From NCBI RefSeq assembly GCF_005280275.1, contig NZ_CP040022.1, positions 496,001 to 560,000 of the forward strand: a DNA stretch of 64,000 bases. The letters are read 5' to 3'. The notes beneath the pieces are model-generated. The model did not search any database. It saw only the letters and a program-made list of their open reading frames with translations, and was not told where the DNA came from. The position numbers and the translations under genes were made by a program. Below, piece by piece: positions 27,459 through 36,630 of this stretch (position 1 is its first letter; every line of letters begins with the position of its first letter). This DNA comes from Salinivibrio kushneri (lineage in GTDB: Bacteria > Pseudomonadota > Gammaproteobacteria > Enterobacterales > Vibrionaceae).

Positions 27459-28253
27459 TCAGCCGAGCAGCAAGCTGTCGTCGGCAAGGGTTTCGCCACG
27501 CACTTTGTTGAACATTTCCAGCAGATGTGGGACATCCATATTCTTGCGTTCATCACCGTGTACGTCGAGGACGATATTGCCTTGGTGTAACATCACGGTG
27601 CGATCGCCACAGGCCAAGGCATCTTTCATTGAGTGAGTGACCATCATCGCCGTGAGGTTAAACTCATTGACGATGGTTTTGGTCAAATCAATCACGAACG
27701 CCGCCATACGTGGATCCAGGGCGGCAGTATGTTCATCAAGCAGTAAGAGCTTACTGTCTGATAGAGTGGCCATCACCAAACTGACCGCCTGGCGTTGGCC
27801 TCCTGAAAGCAGGCCGATGCTGTCACCGAGCCTATCTTCTAGCCCTAACCCCAAAATCGCAATGCGCTCTTGGAATAATTGACGCCGTTTACTGCCTAGC
27901 GCACGTGTCCAGCCACGCCCTTTTCCGCGCCGAAAGGCCAGGGCTAAGTTTTCTTCAATGGTTAATGAGGCACAGGTGCCTGCAAGTGGATCTTGAAACA
28001 CGCGCGCGGCGAGGGTGGCTCGTTGGTGAACGGCTTTTTTCGTCACATCGATGTCGTCAATCATAACCTGACCACCAATCATCGGGGTTTCCCCTGTCAC
28101 TGCCCCCAGCAAGGTCGATTTCCCCGCGCCATTGGAGCCAATAATGGTGACGAACTCTTTTTCAGGAATCGTGAGGTTGACGCCTCGTAACGCGCGGTTC
28201 TCCAGCACGGTCCCAGGATTAAAGGTGACTTGAATGTTGTTAAGCGTGATCAT
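27459..28253 (-). CDS. ABC transporter ATP-binding protein (TrpZ-like)
   Basis: 264 residues. Walker A IGSNGAGKSTLLG, signature LLSGGQRQAVSLVMA and Walker B LLLLDEHTAALDP are complete. It belongs with the permease and binding protein upstream as a three-gene importer of the type annotated as tryptophan/tyrosine uptake (TrpXYZ, ABC_sub_bind family). The start ATG overlaps the permease stop (ATGA, 4 bases), so the genes are coupled. Last gene of the operon, with a terminator after it. Confidence 0.9.
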   Translation of the reverse strand: MITLNNIQVTFNPGTVLENRALRGVNLTIPEKEFVTIIGSNGAGKSTLLGAVTGETPMIGGQVMIDDIDVTKKAVHQRATLAARVFQDPLAGTCASLTIEENLALAFRRGKGRGWTRALGSKRRQLFQERIAILGLGLEDRLGDSIGLLSGGQRQAVSLVMATLSDSKLLLLDEHTAALDPRMAAFVIDLTKTIVNEFNLTAMMVTHSMKDALACGDRTVMLHQGNIVLDVHGDERKNMDVPHLLEMFNKVRGETLADDSLLLG

Positions 28254-29161
28254 CCTGACACCTCCGCCTGCTTGGCACGTTTCGACTTTTGATATTGCTG
28301 GCGCATTTTGGGTGCAATCAATGCGATGGCAACCAGTACCGCGGTCACCAAGTTGAGATCAGAGGCTTGTAAGCCAAACATGCCACTCGATAAGGCGAAT
28401 GCGACGGCGAGACGATAGAGGATAGAGCCTAAAATAACCGCGATAACGGCCACCCAGACTCTACGGCCAGGGATCAGCGTTTGTCCCAATATCACCGCGG
28501 CGAGCCCTACCACAATGGTGCCGACGCCAGAGGTGACATCAGCAAAGCTATTGGTTTGTGCAAATAACGCCCCGGCAAAGCCGACAAAGGCGTTGGATAA
28601 CGCCAGGCCAAAGTAGGTATACATCGCGGTACTCCCACCTTGCGCCTTTACCATGCGTGCATTGACGCCAGTGGCGCGTAGCCCAAGGCCGAAATCACTG
28701 GCTAATAAGCGGATCACGAGGAGGCCACTAATAATCACCAAGACACCCACCACTAAGGGGCGAAGATACGCTGGAGCAATCCCCAGTGATTCAAATGGTG
28801 TGAGGATGGTTTCTTCCCCGAGTAAGGCGATATTGGGGCGCCCCATGATGCGGATGTTGATAGAGAAAGCGGCAATCATGGTCAAAATACTCGAGAGCAA
28901 ATTGAGGATGCCGCATTTTACGGTCAAAAAGGCGGTGACGAGCCCTGTGATCCCCCCGGCCAAAATGGCCACGGCCGTCGCTAACCATGGGTTATAGCCG
29001 GCAACGATCATGGTTGCTGCCACGGCAGCGCCCATTGGGAAGCTGCCGTCAACGGTCAGATCGGGAAAATCCAAAACACGGAACGTTAGATAGACCCCGA
29101 GTGCGACCAAGCCATAGATCAGCCCAACCTCTAAGGTGCCGAAGAACGCAATTGCAGTCAT
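28250..29161 (-). CDS. ABC transporter permease (TrpY-like)
   Basis: 303 residues with eight to nine membrane segments of the LivH/BPD_transp_2 type: GLIYGLVALGVYLTFRVLDF at the start, the conserved DLTVDGSFPMGAAVAA, and the cytoplasmic coupling loop with GLRATGVNARMVKAQGG. It forms the transmembrane path for the substrate carried by the lipophilic-type binding protein upstream. It starts 24 bases after the binding-protein gene and overlaps the ATPase gene by 4 bases. Confidence 0.9.
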   Translation of the reverse strand: MTAIAFFGTLEVGLIYGLVALGVYLTFRVLDFPDLTVDGSFPMGAAVAATMIVAGYNPWLATAVAILAGGITGLVTAFLTVKCGILNLLSSILTMIAAFSINIRIMGRPNIALLGEETILTPFESLGIAPAYLRPLVVGVLVIISGLLVIRLLASDFGLGLRATGVNARMVKAQGGSTAMYTYFGLALSNAFVGFAGALFAQTNSFADVTSGVGTIVVGLAAVILGQTLIPGRRVWVAVIAVILGSILYRLAVAFALSSGMFGLQASDLNLVTAVLVAIALIAPKMRQQYQKSKRAKQAEVSG

Positions 29162-29185
29162 TTACTACTCCAAGACTGATACAAA

Positions 29186-30154
29186 CTAGTCTACGATGCG
29201 TGAGGCGCGATCTAAGAGAGACGCAGGCACCTCAAGGCCGAGTTTCTCAGCCGCTGCGCGATTGACAGCAAGGTCTGATCCTTCCGCCACTTTGGCTGGC
29301 AATGATGAAATCGGTTTGCCTTCCAACACCGCGGCAACATAATCTGCGGTTTGTACCCCAACCGAGTAGTAATCAAAGCCTAATGCCGCTACTGCGCCGT
29401 TGGGAATATAAGACGTCGAGCCACCGATAACTGGTGTGTCCGCTGCGTTAGCAGCGGCGACTAAGCCATCAATAGCGCTAGCGACTGTATTGTCTGTTGG
29501 GGCATAAATCACATCAGACTGTGTCGCCACGACCTGTGCGGCTGACTGGACGTCAGCACTTTTTAGTGCTGTCCCTTCGATCACTTTAATCCCATGTTGC
29601 TCAGCGGCTTCTTTTAGCAGCTCAACTAAGGTGACGGCGTTTGCTTCGCCTGGGTTGTACACCACGCCAATAGAAGAAAGGTTGGGTAAAAGTTCTTTGG
29701 CCAGTGCGACATGTTGTGCAACGGGAGAAAGATCAGACAGTCCTGTTACATTGCCGCTAGGGGCATCCATGTTTTTGACCAGCTTTGCGCCGACAGGATC
29801 GGTCACGGCGGTGAAAATCACTGGTACATCGCGGGTAGCGGCCGCGAGCGCTTGTGCAGAGGGGGTCGCAATCCCGACAAGGACATCCGGCTGTTCGCCG
29901 ACATACTGGCGAGCAATTTGTACCGCAATCGCGGGGTTACCTTGCGCCGTTTGATATTTAAAATCGAGATTCTCGCCCTGGGTATAACCTTTGGCAATCA
30001 GGCCATCCAATAGACCATTGCGGGCGGCGTCAAGCGCAGGGTGCTCCACAATCTGAGAGACGGCGACACGCGCCGTTTCAGCCAGGGTGGAAGTGGTCGT
30101 TCCCACTGACAACGCAGCCGCGCAGACAACGGCCGCGAGTTTAGATGCTTTCAT
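29186..30154 (-). CDS. ABC transporter substrate-binding protein (TrpX-like, ABC_sub_bind)
   Basis: 322 residues from the ATG at 30152-30154 with AAGGGAG upstream. A signal peptide of about 26 residues ends in TLAETA. The mature protein begins RVAVSQIVEHPALDAARNGL and contains DVLVGIATPSAQALAAATRD, PVIFTAVTDPVGAKLV and the late GFDYYSVGVQTADYVAAVLEG, all typical of the ABC_sub_bind family. Relatives bind aromatic amino acids; the ligand here is not proven. First gene of a three-gene importer. About 500 bases separate it from the divergent nhaD. Confidence 0.9.
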   Translation of the reverse strand: MKASKLAAVVCAAALSVGTTTSTLAETARVAVSQIVEHPALDAARNGLLDGLIAKGYTQGENLDFKYQTAQGNPAIAVQIARQYVGEQPDVLVGIATPSAQALAAATRDVPVIFTAVTDPVGAKLVKNMDAPSGNVTGLSDLSPVAQHVALAKELLPNLSSIGVVYNPGEANAVTLVELLKEAAEQHGIKVIEGTALKSADVQSAAQVVATQSDVIYAPTDNTVASAIDGLVAAANAADTPVIGGSTSYIPNGAVAALGFDYYSVGVQTADYVAAVLEGKPISSLPAKVAEGSDLAVNRAAAEKLGLEVPASLLDRASRIVD

Positions 30155-30660
30155 AGTGACTCCCTTCTTTGAACTGTGCATCCCAGCAAGATAGCAATGA
30201 TGCGTTTGCGATGTTGTTTAAGTGTTATTTTTTGGTTTTTTCAATGAGGATGACTAAAATCATTCACTTTTTGTTTAAATCTAGTCGATTTTTGCCGACT
30301 ATGACAGCGATTACCAACGAGTAAGTTGATATTATTAATCTTGACAGTAACCCATGTCACCTCTTTTTTACGGTTGAAACGTGCTTAGTAATAGACGTTA
30401 ACGCCATATTTGTTAATATTATGTTCGTTTTTGTTCTGCGGTGTTCTATCCGTGCAAAATAAATAATTGATACATTGCACGATTGCCACAGAGCACGCTT
30501 TTTAAACTGTCTTTTAATGGTGAGAAAGGTGTCACTGCGCCGAGGCGACGCGATGTGTCTCTATGGTGGGTGGTCGGTCAATAAACAGTCGGAAACAGGC
30601 TGATTAACATGACGTAATTGTCATATCAGAAGTAAGGAAACAACATTTGGAGGCTCAAGG
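30155..30660. other. Divergent intergenic region with a long nhaD leader
   Basis: 506 bases without a gene. Seen: an inverted repeat TAGTCG-N8-CGACTA (about 30283-30302), an inverted repeat CGTGCAA-N17-TTGCACG (about 30450-30481) and a GC-rich, hairpin-capable stretch at about 30535-30590 in otherwise AT-rich sequence before the nhaD ribosome site (TTTGGAGG). No known riboswitch could be named. Confidence 0.45.
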
Positions 30661-32091
30661 ATGAAGCGTTTGGTTGCGGCGTTGGCGATGGTATCGCCAA
30701 CGGCTTTTGCCGCTACAACAGGACAAGGGCTGGATTTAACTCAGTCCTGGGTGGGCTATGCGTCTTTGGCAATCTTTGCGGTTGCCTACAGCTTAGTGAT
30801 GCTAGAGGAAAAGCTTCACTTGCGAAAATCGAAGCCTGTTTTGCTGGCGGCGGGCTTGATTTGGCTGCTCATTGGTTTTGCCTACTCTCAATGGGGCAAT
30901 ATGGCACCGGCGCATGCCGCGCTAGAGCACAATCTGTTGGAGTATGCCGAGCTATTGCTGTTCTTGTTGGTGGCCATGACCTACATCTCGGCGATGGAAG
31001 AACGGCGTTTATTCGATGGCTTGAAAGCGTGGATTTTGAGTAAAGGCTACGATTTGAGAAGCCTGTTTTGGATTACTGGGATCCTATCGTTCTTTATCTC
31101 GCCAGTGGCGGATAACCTTACCACTGCGCTGCTGATGTGTACCATTGTGCTAAAAATTGGCGGTGATAACCCTCGGTTTATTAATCTGGCTTGTATCAAC
31201 ATTGTTGTGGCGGCAAACGCCGGCGGTGCGTTTAGCCCCTTCGGCGATATCACTACCTTGATGGTGTGGCAGGCGGGCAAAGTCACCTTTGCCGAATTCG
31301 GCGCTTTGTTTATTCCGTCTGTGGTCAACTACGTGATCCCTGCCTTTATCATGTCGCTCTTTATCCCGCGGACGCAGCCGGATGTGATGCAAGAGCATGT
31401 TGAGCTAAAGCGGGGCGCGCGCCGCATCATGGTCTTGTTCTTGCTCACTATCGCTACGGCGGTTGCTTTCCATGGCTTTATCCATTTCCCGCCGGTGATG
31501 GGGATGATGATGGGATTGGCTTATCTGCAGTTTTTTGGTTTTTATCTGTGCCGCACCCTGCCGCGCTCGTTAGCGCGTAAACGTGCTATCGCTGAGGCGA
31601 AGAATGACGAAGCGGCATTACGTCGACTGGGGTCAGTGGTACCCTTTGATGTCTTCCGCCGCATTTCCCACGCTGAGTGGGATACCTTGCTCTTCTTCTA
31701 CGGGGTCGTGATGTGTGTTGGCGGCCTTAGCTTGATTGGGTACTTATCGTTAGTCTCGAATGTGATGTATCTCGAGTGGAATCCTATTTGGGCGAATACA
31801 CTGGTAGGGGTTTTATCTGCGGTAGTGGATAACATTCCGGTCATGTTTGCGGTATTAACCATGAGCCCTGAGATGTCCCACGGTAACTGGCTATTGGTGA
31901 CGTTAACAGCGGGTGTGGGGGGGAGCTTGTTGTCCCTTGGCTCTGCGGCCGGTGTCGCGCTGATGGGGCAAGCCCACGGCAAATACACCTTTTTTGGCCA
32001 TCTAAAATGGGCACCGGTGATTATGCTCGGTTACTTGGCCTCTATCGGTGTCCACCTGGTACTGAATAGTCATTATTTCCACATGCAATAA
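30661..32091 (+). CDS. nhaD: Na+/H+ antiporter NhaD
   Basis: 476 residues of the ArsB/NhaD ion-transporter superfamily, with about twelve membrane segments and an N-terminal hydrophobic leader. Family stretches: FFISPVADNLTTALLMCTIV with charged and polar residues in the membrane, INIVVAANAGGAFSPFGDIT, and the second-half equivalent SAVVDNIPVMFAVLTMSP. It expels Na+ (or Li+) in exchange for protons at alkaline pH and is typical of marine and halophilic bacteria. GGAGG precedes the ATG. It is a single gene with a strong terminator, next to other osmotic-stress genes. Confidence 0.95.
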   Translation: MKRLVAALAMVSPTAFAATTGQGLDLTQSWVGYASLAIFAVAYSLVMLEEKLHLRKSKPVLLAAGLIWLLIGFAYSQWGNMAPAHAALEHNLLEYAELLLFLLVAMTYISAMEERRLFDGLKAWILSKGYDLRSLFWITGILSFFISPVADNLTTALLMCTIVLKIGGDNPRFINLACINIVVAANAGGAFSPFGDITTLMVWQAGKVTFAEFGALFIPSVVNYVIPAFIMSLFIPRTQPDVMQEHVELKRGARRIMVLFLLTIATAVAFHGFIHFPPVMGMMMGLAYLQFFGFYLCRTLPRSLARKRAIAEAKNDEAALRRLGSVVPFDVFRRISHAEWDTLLFFYGVVMCVGGLSLIGYLSLVSNVMYLEWNPIWANTLVGVLSAVVDNIPVMFAVLTMSPEMSHGNWLLVTLTAGVGGSLLSLGSAAGVALMGQAHGKYTFFGHLKWAPVIMLGYLASIGVHLVLNSHYFHMQ

Positions 32092-32110
32092 AAGCGCTGG
32101 AAACAGTGAA

Positions 32111-32149
32111 AAAAGGCCAGCATCTCTCGATGCTGGCCTTTTTCTTTTT
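32111..32149 (+). terminator. Rho-independent terminator of nhaD
   Basis: Perfect 14-bp stem AAAAGGCCAGCATC / GATGCTGGCCTTTT with a TCTC loop (32111-32142), followed by a T-rich run, 19 bases past the stop. Confidence 0.92.
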
Positions 32150-32200
32150 GTGAGGACTGGGTGTGAACGACAACGTGTGAAAAAACGCCATCACAGGCGG

Positions 32201-32641
32201 TTAAACCACCATCGTAGGGCAATGTGCCCGCCCCGCCACACGATGGGAGACACTGCCAAGAAACATTCCGTCTTTGTCTGAGTGGGTGCCATGCGCGCCC
32301 ATCACAATCAAATCAACCTCTTTGTTTTTGGCAAACTTAATAATGGTTTTGGAAGGGCGCCCGCCTTTGACAAACCCGCGTACACTTTCGCCACCGTTCT
32401 CTAGCGCATGTTGTTTGGCTTGCTCAACGATGTTGCGCGCGTATTCGCTCAGGGTCTGATCTGGGATTTGCAACCGATCGGGGCGAACCATCGATAGTGA
32501 CGCCTCAAACAAACTGTGATGTTTAAACACACACAATAAGTAAAGTTCAGCATGAGTGAGTTGTTGCAACTCAATCGCTTTATCTAACGCATTTAACGCA
32601 GAATATGAGCCATCGACGGCAACCAATATTCGTTTAAACAT
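32201..32641 (-). CDS. teaD: Universal stress protein, TeaD-like regulator of the ectoine TRAP transporter
   Basis: 146 residues, UspA fold. The N-terminal [19 protein letters not shown] and the ATP-binding motif [32 protein letters not shown] (G-2x-G-9x-GS type, shown in parts: GAHGTH, then LGSVSHRV) indicate a nucleotide-binding Usp. In Halomonas elongata the gene after teaABC encodes the Usp TeaD, an ATP-binding protein that dampens TeaABC uptake. Order and strand are the same here, 21 bases behind the large permease gene, so this role is inferred. ATG behind CAGGAGT. Confidence 0.85.
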   Translation of the reverse strand: MFKRILVAVDGSYSALNALDKAIELQQLTHAELYLLCVFKHHSLFEASLSMVRPDRLQIPDQTLSEYARNIVEQAKQHALENGGESVRGFVKGGRPSKTIIKFAKNKEVDLIVMGAHGTHSDKDGMFLGSVSHRVAGRAHCPTMVV

Positions 32642-32662
32642 CCAATTACTCCTGTTGTTTAG

Positions 32663-33946
32663 TTACCCAAACGCGATATCACGTAGGAATAACGCAATCT
32701 GCGGGAACATCACCAACAGCGCGGCTGATAGAAGCAGCATGGCGATAAATGGCCCCGTTCCTCGGATAACTTCCCAATAGGGTTTTTTGAAAATCGCAAT
32801 AGCGGTGAAAATATCACAGCCAAACGGAGGCGTTGCTGAGCCGATCGCCACTTGCAAGGTGATCACAATCCCGACGTGCACAGGATCAAGACTAGTGGCT
32901 TCTATCGCAGGTGCAAATATAGGCGTGAGCACCAGGATCACCACAATCGGATCAACGAACATACAGGCGACAAAAAAGGCAATGGAAATAGAGGCTAGCA
33001 CGCCCATCGGACCCATTTCACTTATCCCGACTGCCTCGAGAATAGTTTGCGGGATTTGCGCGAAAGAAATGATCCAAGAAAAACCGTTGCCCACGCCGAC
33101 CAGAATAAAGACCACAGCCGTAATTAAGCCTGTTGAGCGTGCGATGGTGAACACATCTTTGCTGCTAAGTGAGCGAAAGACACCAAATTCCAAGATCATC
33201 GCATAAAGCACACACACCGCGGCCGCTTCTGTGGGACTAAAGACACCGCCATAAATCCCGCCGACGATGATCAGTGGGAACATCAGTGGCCACAAGGCTT
33301 TTCGAGTGGCGGTAATCCGCTCACTCCAGCTCGCTTTAGGCTCAGTCGGCACTTTGTGGACAGTGGCGTAATACAAGCAGTAGAGCGAGAAAAAGGTCAG
33401 AATCATCAATCCAGGGCCGATCCCAGCGATAAACAGTTCGGCGATAGAGGTTTCTGAGATCACCCCGTAAATGATCATCCCGATGCTGGGAGGAATCAAA
33501 AAGGCGATATCACTGGAGTTGATGATTAACGCGAGCGAAAAAGAGTCGCTATAGCCGGCTCGAAGCAGCTTTGGACGCAATGCCGAGCCAACGGCCACCA
33601 CGGTTGCCTGTGTTGAGCCAGACACGGCACCAAACAGGGTACACGAGGTGGCGGTACTGATCGCCAACCCGCCGCGAATATGACCAATAAAGGTCATGAC
33701 CATATCAATCAATCGGTTAGCGGATTGCCCCCGCGTCATAATGTCGGCGGCGAGAATAAACATAGGAACAGCAATCAGTGAGGCAGGGCGGATCCCTCCC
33801 AGCACTTGCTGAATAAACGTGTCCATTTGACCCACGCCGCCAAACATCATGTAAAAACCGGTTAGCGCGGCAGTAATCAAAGGGACCATCATTGGAAAGC
33901 CAAGCACAAGCAAGACAATCATGATGAACATTAACGTCATGGCCAT
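32663..33946 (-). CDS. teaC: TRAP transporter large permease (ectoine/hydroxyectoine type)
   Basis: 427 residues, DctM family, about twelve membrane segments. Seen: FPMMVPLITAALTGFYMMFGG, the SGSTQATVVAVGSALRPKLL loop and a Na+-coupling type region FLIPPSIGMIIYGVISETS. It forms the ion-driven transport channel with the small permease and receives substrate from the TeaA-like binding protein. The substrate assignment comes from the close match of the binding protein to TeaA. It lies 16 bases after the small permease gene and 21 before teaD. Confidence 0.9.
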   Translation of the reverse strand: MAMTLMFIMIVLLVLGFPMMVPLITAALTGFYMMFGGVGQMDTFIQQVLGGIRPASLIAVPMFILAADIMTRGQSANRLIDMVMTFIGHIRGGLAISTATSCTLFGAVSGSTQATVVAVGSALRPKLLRAGYSDSFSLALIINSSDIAFLIPPSIGMIIYGVISETSIAELFIAGIGPGLMILTFFSLYCLYYATVHKVPTEPKASWSERITATRKALWPLMFPLIIVGGIYGGVFSPTEAAAVCVLYAMILEFGVFRSLSSKDVFTIARSTGLITAVVFILVGVGNGFSWIISFAQIPQTILEAVGISEMGPMGVLASISIAFFVACMFVDPIVVILVLTPIFAPAIEATSLDPVHVGIVITLQVAIGSATPPFGCDIFTAIAIFKKPYWEVIRGTGPFIAMLLLSAALLVMFPQIALFLRDIAFG

Positions 33947-33962
33947 AGTGGTAGGTGCCTAT

Positions 33963-34538
33963 TTAAACTTCACTTTCTGTCTCAGCGTAACCATCGAGGA
34001 CGCCAGCGGAGAGGTAAACATCGGGCGAGGTGAGATTTTTATAGACAGTCAACCCGTACTGAATGCCGGTGACGATAAAGCCCAGTGGTACCCAGATATA
34101 AATCCACCAAATCTCGAAGCCAAGTGCTGGCAAAATACGACCGCGGTCATAAACGGAGACAATGTATTGATAAGAAAAATACGCCAACACCAGCATGATA
34201 AGGCCTGTGATCAGCGCGATGCTTGTCATTAAGATTTTTCTGCCTTTGAAAGGCAGAGTGTCATACAGAGCAGACATACGAATGTGGCGACCATGTCGCG
34301 CCGCGTAGCCAATCCCTGCAAAGGTGATTAAAACAATTAAAATACGATTGATTTCGCCAGAAAAAAACAAGCCCTGCCCAAAACCAAAGCGTGCAATGAC
34401 GTTAACACAGGTATTCAGGGCCATTAGGAGCACACCAGCGGCCAGCATGAAGGATTCGATTTTACAAATCAGGGTATCCAATTTGCCAAGAAGGCCAGGA
34501 AGCTCGGAGTGGTACGTGAGAGAGTCGGAATCGGTCAT
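33963..34538 (-). CDS. teaB: TRAP transporter small permease (ectoine/hydroxyectoine type)
   Basis: 191 residues from the ATG at 34536-34538, with GAGGAAT upstream; the open frame goes 9 codons further without a ribosome site. Four membrane segments of DctQ type, including FGFGQGLFFSGEINRILIVL, TFAGIGYAARHGRHIRMSAL and GFEIWWIYIWVPLGFIVTGI. It is the obligate partner of the large permease. A strong hairpin separates it from the binding-protein gene. Confidence 0.9.
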   Translation of the reverse strand: MTDSDSLTYHSELPGLLGKLDTLICKIESFMLAAGVLLMALNTCVNVIARFGFGQGLFFSGEINRILIVLITFAGIGYAARHGRHIRMSALYDTLPFKGRKILMTSIALITGLIMLVLAYFSYQYIVSVYDRGRILPALGFEIWWIYIWVPLGFIVTGIQYGLTVYKNLTSPDVYLSAGVLDGYAETESEV

Positions 34539-34558
34539 TACGCATTCCTCAGGTAAAA

Positions 34559-34583
34559 CAGGCACCGTGTGACACGGTGCCTG
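34559..34583 (-). promoter_or_regulatory. Intercistronic hairpin between teaA and teaB
   Basis: CAGGCACCGTG / CACGGTGCCTG, a perfect 11-bp stem with a 3-base loop, followed on the minus strand by TTTTACC. It begins 13 bases after the teaA stop. It may terminate part of the transcripts or shield the teaA 3' end, giving more binding protein than permease. Confidence 0.7.
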
Positions 34584-34595
34584 AGTGATTAGCGA

Positions 34596-35618
34596 CTAGT
34601 TAGTAACAGCGTCCAAGTCTTTCTTAAACTGGTTAAGAAGGGCTTTGCCGCTTTCGCCAGTCATTTCGTAGAAGGTTTCCTCTACCTGTGGCGCACGTGC
34701 TTTAAACTTCTCGATTTGCGCATCAGTCAAGCGAGTCACAGTGACTTCATCACTCGACGATTTGATTTTCTCGAGTGATTCATCAGCCAAGCCGCGGATG
34801 TGTTCAACGGTTTGGTTAAATGCATAGTCAGCGGCATCGCGGATCATCGCTTGCTCGTCGGACGACAAGCCGTCAAAGAAGTCCTTATTTGCCATTGAGG
34901 CGGTGGTAAACCAGCCGTGGTGCGTAAAGATTAAGTTAGGTGATACTTCATACAAACCGCCTGACTCAATCCAGAAAATTGGGTTTTCTTGACCTTGAAT
35001 CATATTGGTTTGGAGTGCACCGTATACTTCACCCCATGGCAATGGCGTTGGCGTTGCACCAAAGGCTTCATACGTCGATGAAAGCAGTGGGTTAGTCATG
35101 ACGCGAATTTTCTTACCTTGAAGATCGGCAGGCTCAGTCACAGGCTCGTCCGCTGTCATCACCATCTCGCCTTCAGGATACATTTTGAGCAGCTCGAGAC
35201 CTTGCTCTTCATACAACTCTGGGAAGTCTTCATTCACCGCTTTACTCTGACGGAAGAACTCAATCACGGTTTCCATATCCGTCGGCATCAGGTAAGGGAT
35301 AAAAAAGATTTGTGCTTCTGGGATCAACGAACCGGTAAAGCCAGGTGATTGGTTAACAAACTGAAGGATACCTGCCTGCGTTTGTTCCATGATGTCGTCG
35401 GATTCACCGAGTTCACCGAAACGATAAATTTGCAGCGTATGCTCAGAGTTGTCCTCAATATACTCCTTGAACTTGTGTGCATAGACGTCTTGCACGTCAC
35501 CTTCGTACTCCTCGTGGGCATAACGCCAAGTGTCGGCATTGGCCATGGCTGAGAAGCCTAGCGCGGCGGCAACGCATGAAATTGCAGTCAATTGCTTAAG
35601 GTGGCTGTAAATGGACAT
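34596..35618 (-). CDS. teaA: TRAP transporter ectoine-binding protein, TeaA-like
   Basis: 340 residues; two adjacent ATGs (35619-35621 and 35616-35618) follow GGAGGGAC, and the second has better spacing. A signal peptide ends at about SAMANA. The mature start DTWRYAHEEYEGDVQDVYAH and stretches GELGESDDIMEQTQAGILQF, TPTPLPWGEVYGALQ and ENPIFWIESGGLYEVSPN match, from memory, the Halomonas elongata ectoine/hydroxyectoine-binding protein TeaA nearly word for word. That includes the acidic and Trp/Phe residues lining its ligand pocket. High-affinity periplasmic capture of ectoine is therefore likely. First gene of teaABCD. Confidence 0.92.
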   Translation of the reverse strand: MSIYSHLKQLTAISCVAAALGFSAMANADTWRYAHEEYEGDVQDVYAHKFKEYIEDNSEHTLQIYRFGELGESDDIMEQTQAGILQFVNQSPGFTGSLIPEAQIFFIPYLMPTDMETVIEFFRQSKAVNEDFPELYEEQGLELLKMYPEGEMVMTADEPVTEPADLQGKKIRVMTNPLLSSTYEAFGATPTPLPWGEVYGALQTNMIQGQENPIFWIESGGLYEVSPNLIFTHHGWFTTASMANKDFFDGLSSDEQAMIRDAADYAFNQTVEHIRGLADESLEKIKSSSDEVTVTRLTDAQIEKFKARAPQVEETFYEMTGESGKALLNQFKKDLDAVTN

Positions 35619-36197
35619 CATGTCCCTCCGATATGTGGATTAGCTTTCACTCGTGGTTAACGAGAGTGTGATTGAGATCTGTTTCTCATCGAGTGAGGTG
35701 GCAGTACGTGCCTGTCTCTCCTATACCCGTAAAAGCATCTGCCGATGTTTTTAAACAAATAGCAGATAATACAGACAGCTTAACCATCAGAGGTGTAAAT
35801 ATTAAAGTCAGATGAATATCAATGTGCCAGCAGTGTGACTTAGATCTCTTTTTGATGCTTTTTGTGATGATAAACGCTGCTTTCTCCAATCTGTTTTTTT
35901 ACATCAAAATGCGATCAAATCAGCGTTTTAAGGAATTTTTTAGCCATGGCGGCGGAAAGAAATTAAACGTACTTGGTTATGACGAAACTGAATAGAGCTG
36001 GCAGCGAAAAGGCCGGACAGGGGGAATTTTATCTATTTTATTCTTCCACCCCTAATGAATTTTCGCCGGCTTTTCGCGCAACGCCTCTCTCGCCTAGACT
36101 CACTCCCTCTGCATCGGTTGTGGTCGCCTTATTATGGCTGTTATCCAGTAACAGAAATCCGGTATACTGAGCGGCTTTAATTTGATGAGATAGCTCG
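35619..36197. other. Divergent intergenic region between teaA and ppiC
   Basis: 579 bases. The 35700-35940 part is AT-rich and should carry the tea promoter. A likely ppiC promoter lies at 36141-36168 (TTATCC, 16 bases, TATACT). No gene with a ribosome site was seen. Confidence 0.5.
36141..36168 (+). promoter_or_regulatory. Probable sigma-70 promoter of ppiC
   Basis: TTATCC (36141-36146) and TATACT (36163-36168), 16 bases apart, 30 bases before the ppiC start. Good -10, weak -35. Confidence 0.4.
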
Positions 36198-36479
36198 ATG
36201 GCCAAGAAAGCAGCAGCCCTTCATATACTGGTGAAGGATAAGTCGCAAGCAACCTCTTTGCTTGATCAGCTTAAAAAAGGGGCAAATTTTCAAACGCTCG
36301 CGAAGAAGCACTCGCAATGCCCGTCGGGTAAGCGAGGCGGTGATCTAGGCGAATTTCGCCGCGGTGACATGGCACCGCCTTTCGATAAAGCCGTTTTCAG
36401 TGGCGAGTTATTGCGCCCGCTTGGGCCGATAAAAACTAAATTCGGCTGGCATATCATTAAAGTCTTGTACCGCAACTAA
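36198..36479 (+). CDS. ppiC: Peptidyl-prolyl cis-trans isomerase C (parvulin)
   Basis: 93 residues, a stand-alone cytoplasmic rotamase domain with no signal peptide. It shows [36 protein letters not shown], the [10 protein letters not shown] stretch and [15 protein letters not shown]. It accelerates cis-trans isomerisation of Xaa-Pro bonds. Length and composition match E. coli PpiC. It is a single gene with its own promoter. Confidence 0.95.
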   Translation: MAKKAAALHILVKDKSQATSLLDQLKKGANFQTLAKKHSQCPSGKRGGDLGEFRRGDMAPPFDKAVFSGELLRPLGPIKTKFGWHIIKVLYRN

Positions 36480-36630
36480 TCCTATCGCTCACGATCGGTG
36501 AATAGCGCAAGCGCGCCGAAACTGTCATAAAGATTAATCGCCATAAATTGAAGCCGCGCACATTGATTACCGGTAAACGGCCACGGATAAAGTGGTAAAA
36601 TCGAAGTGCGCCCTAATTAACGTATCGCTG

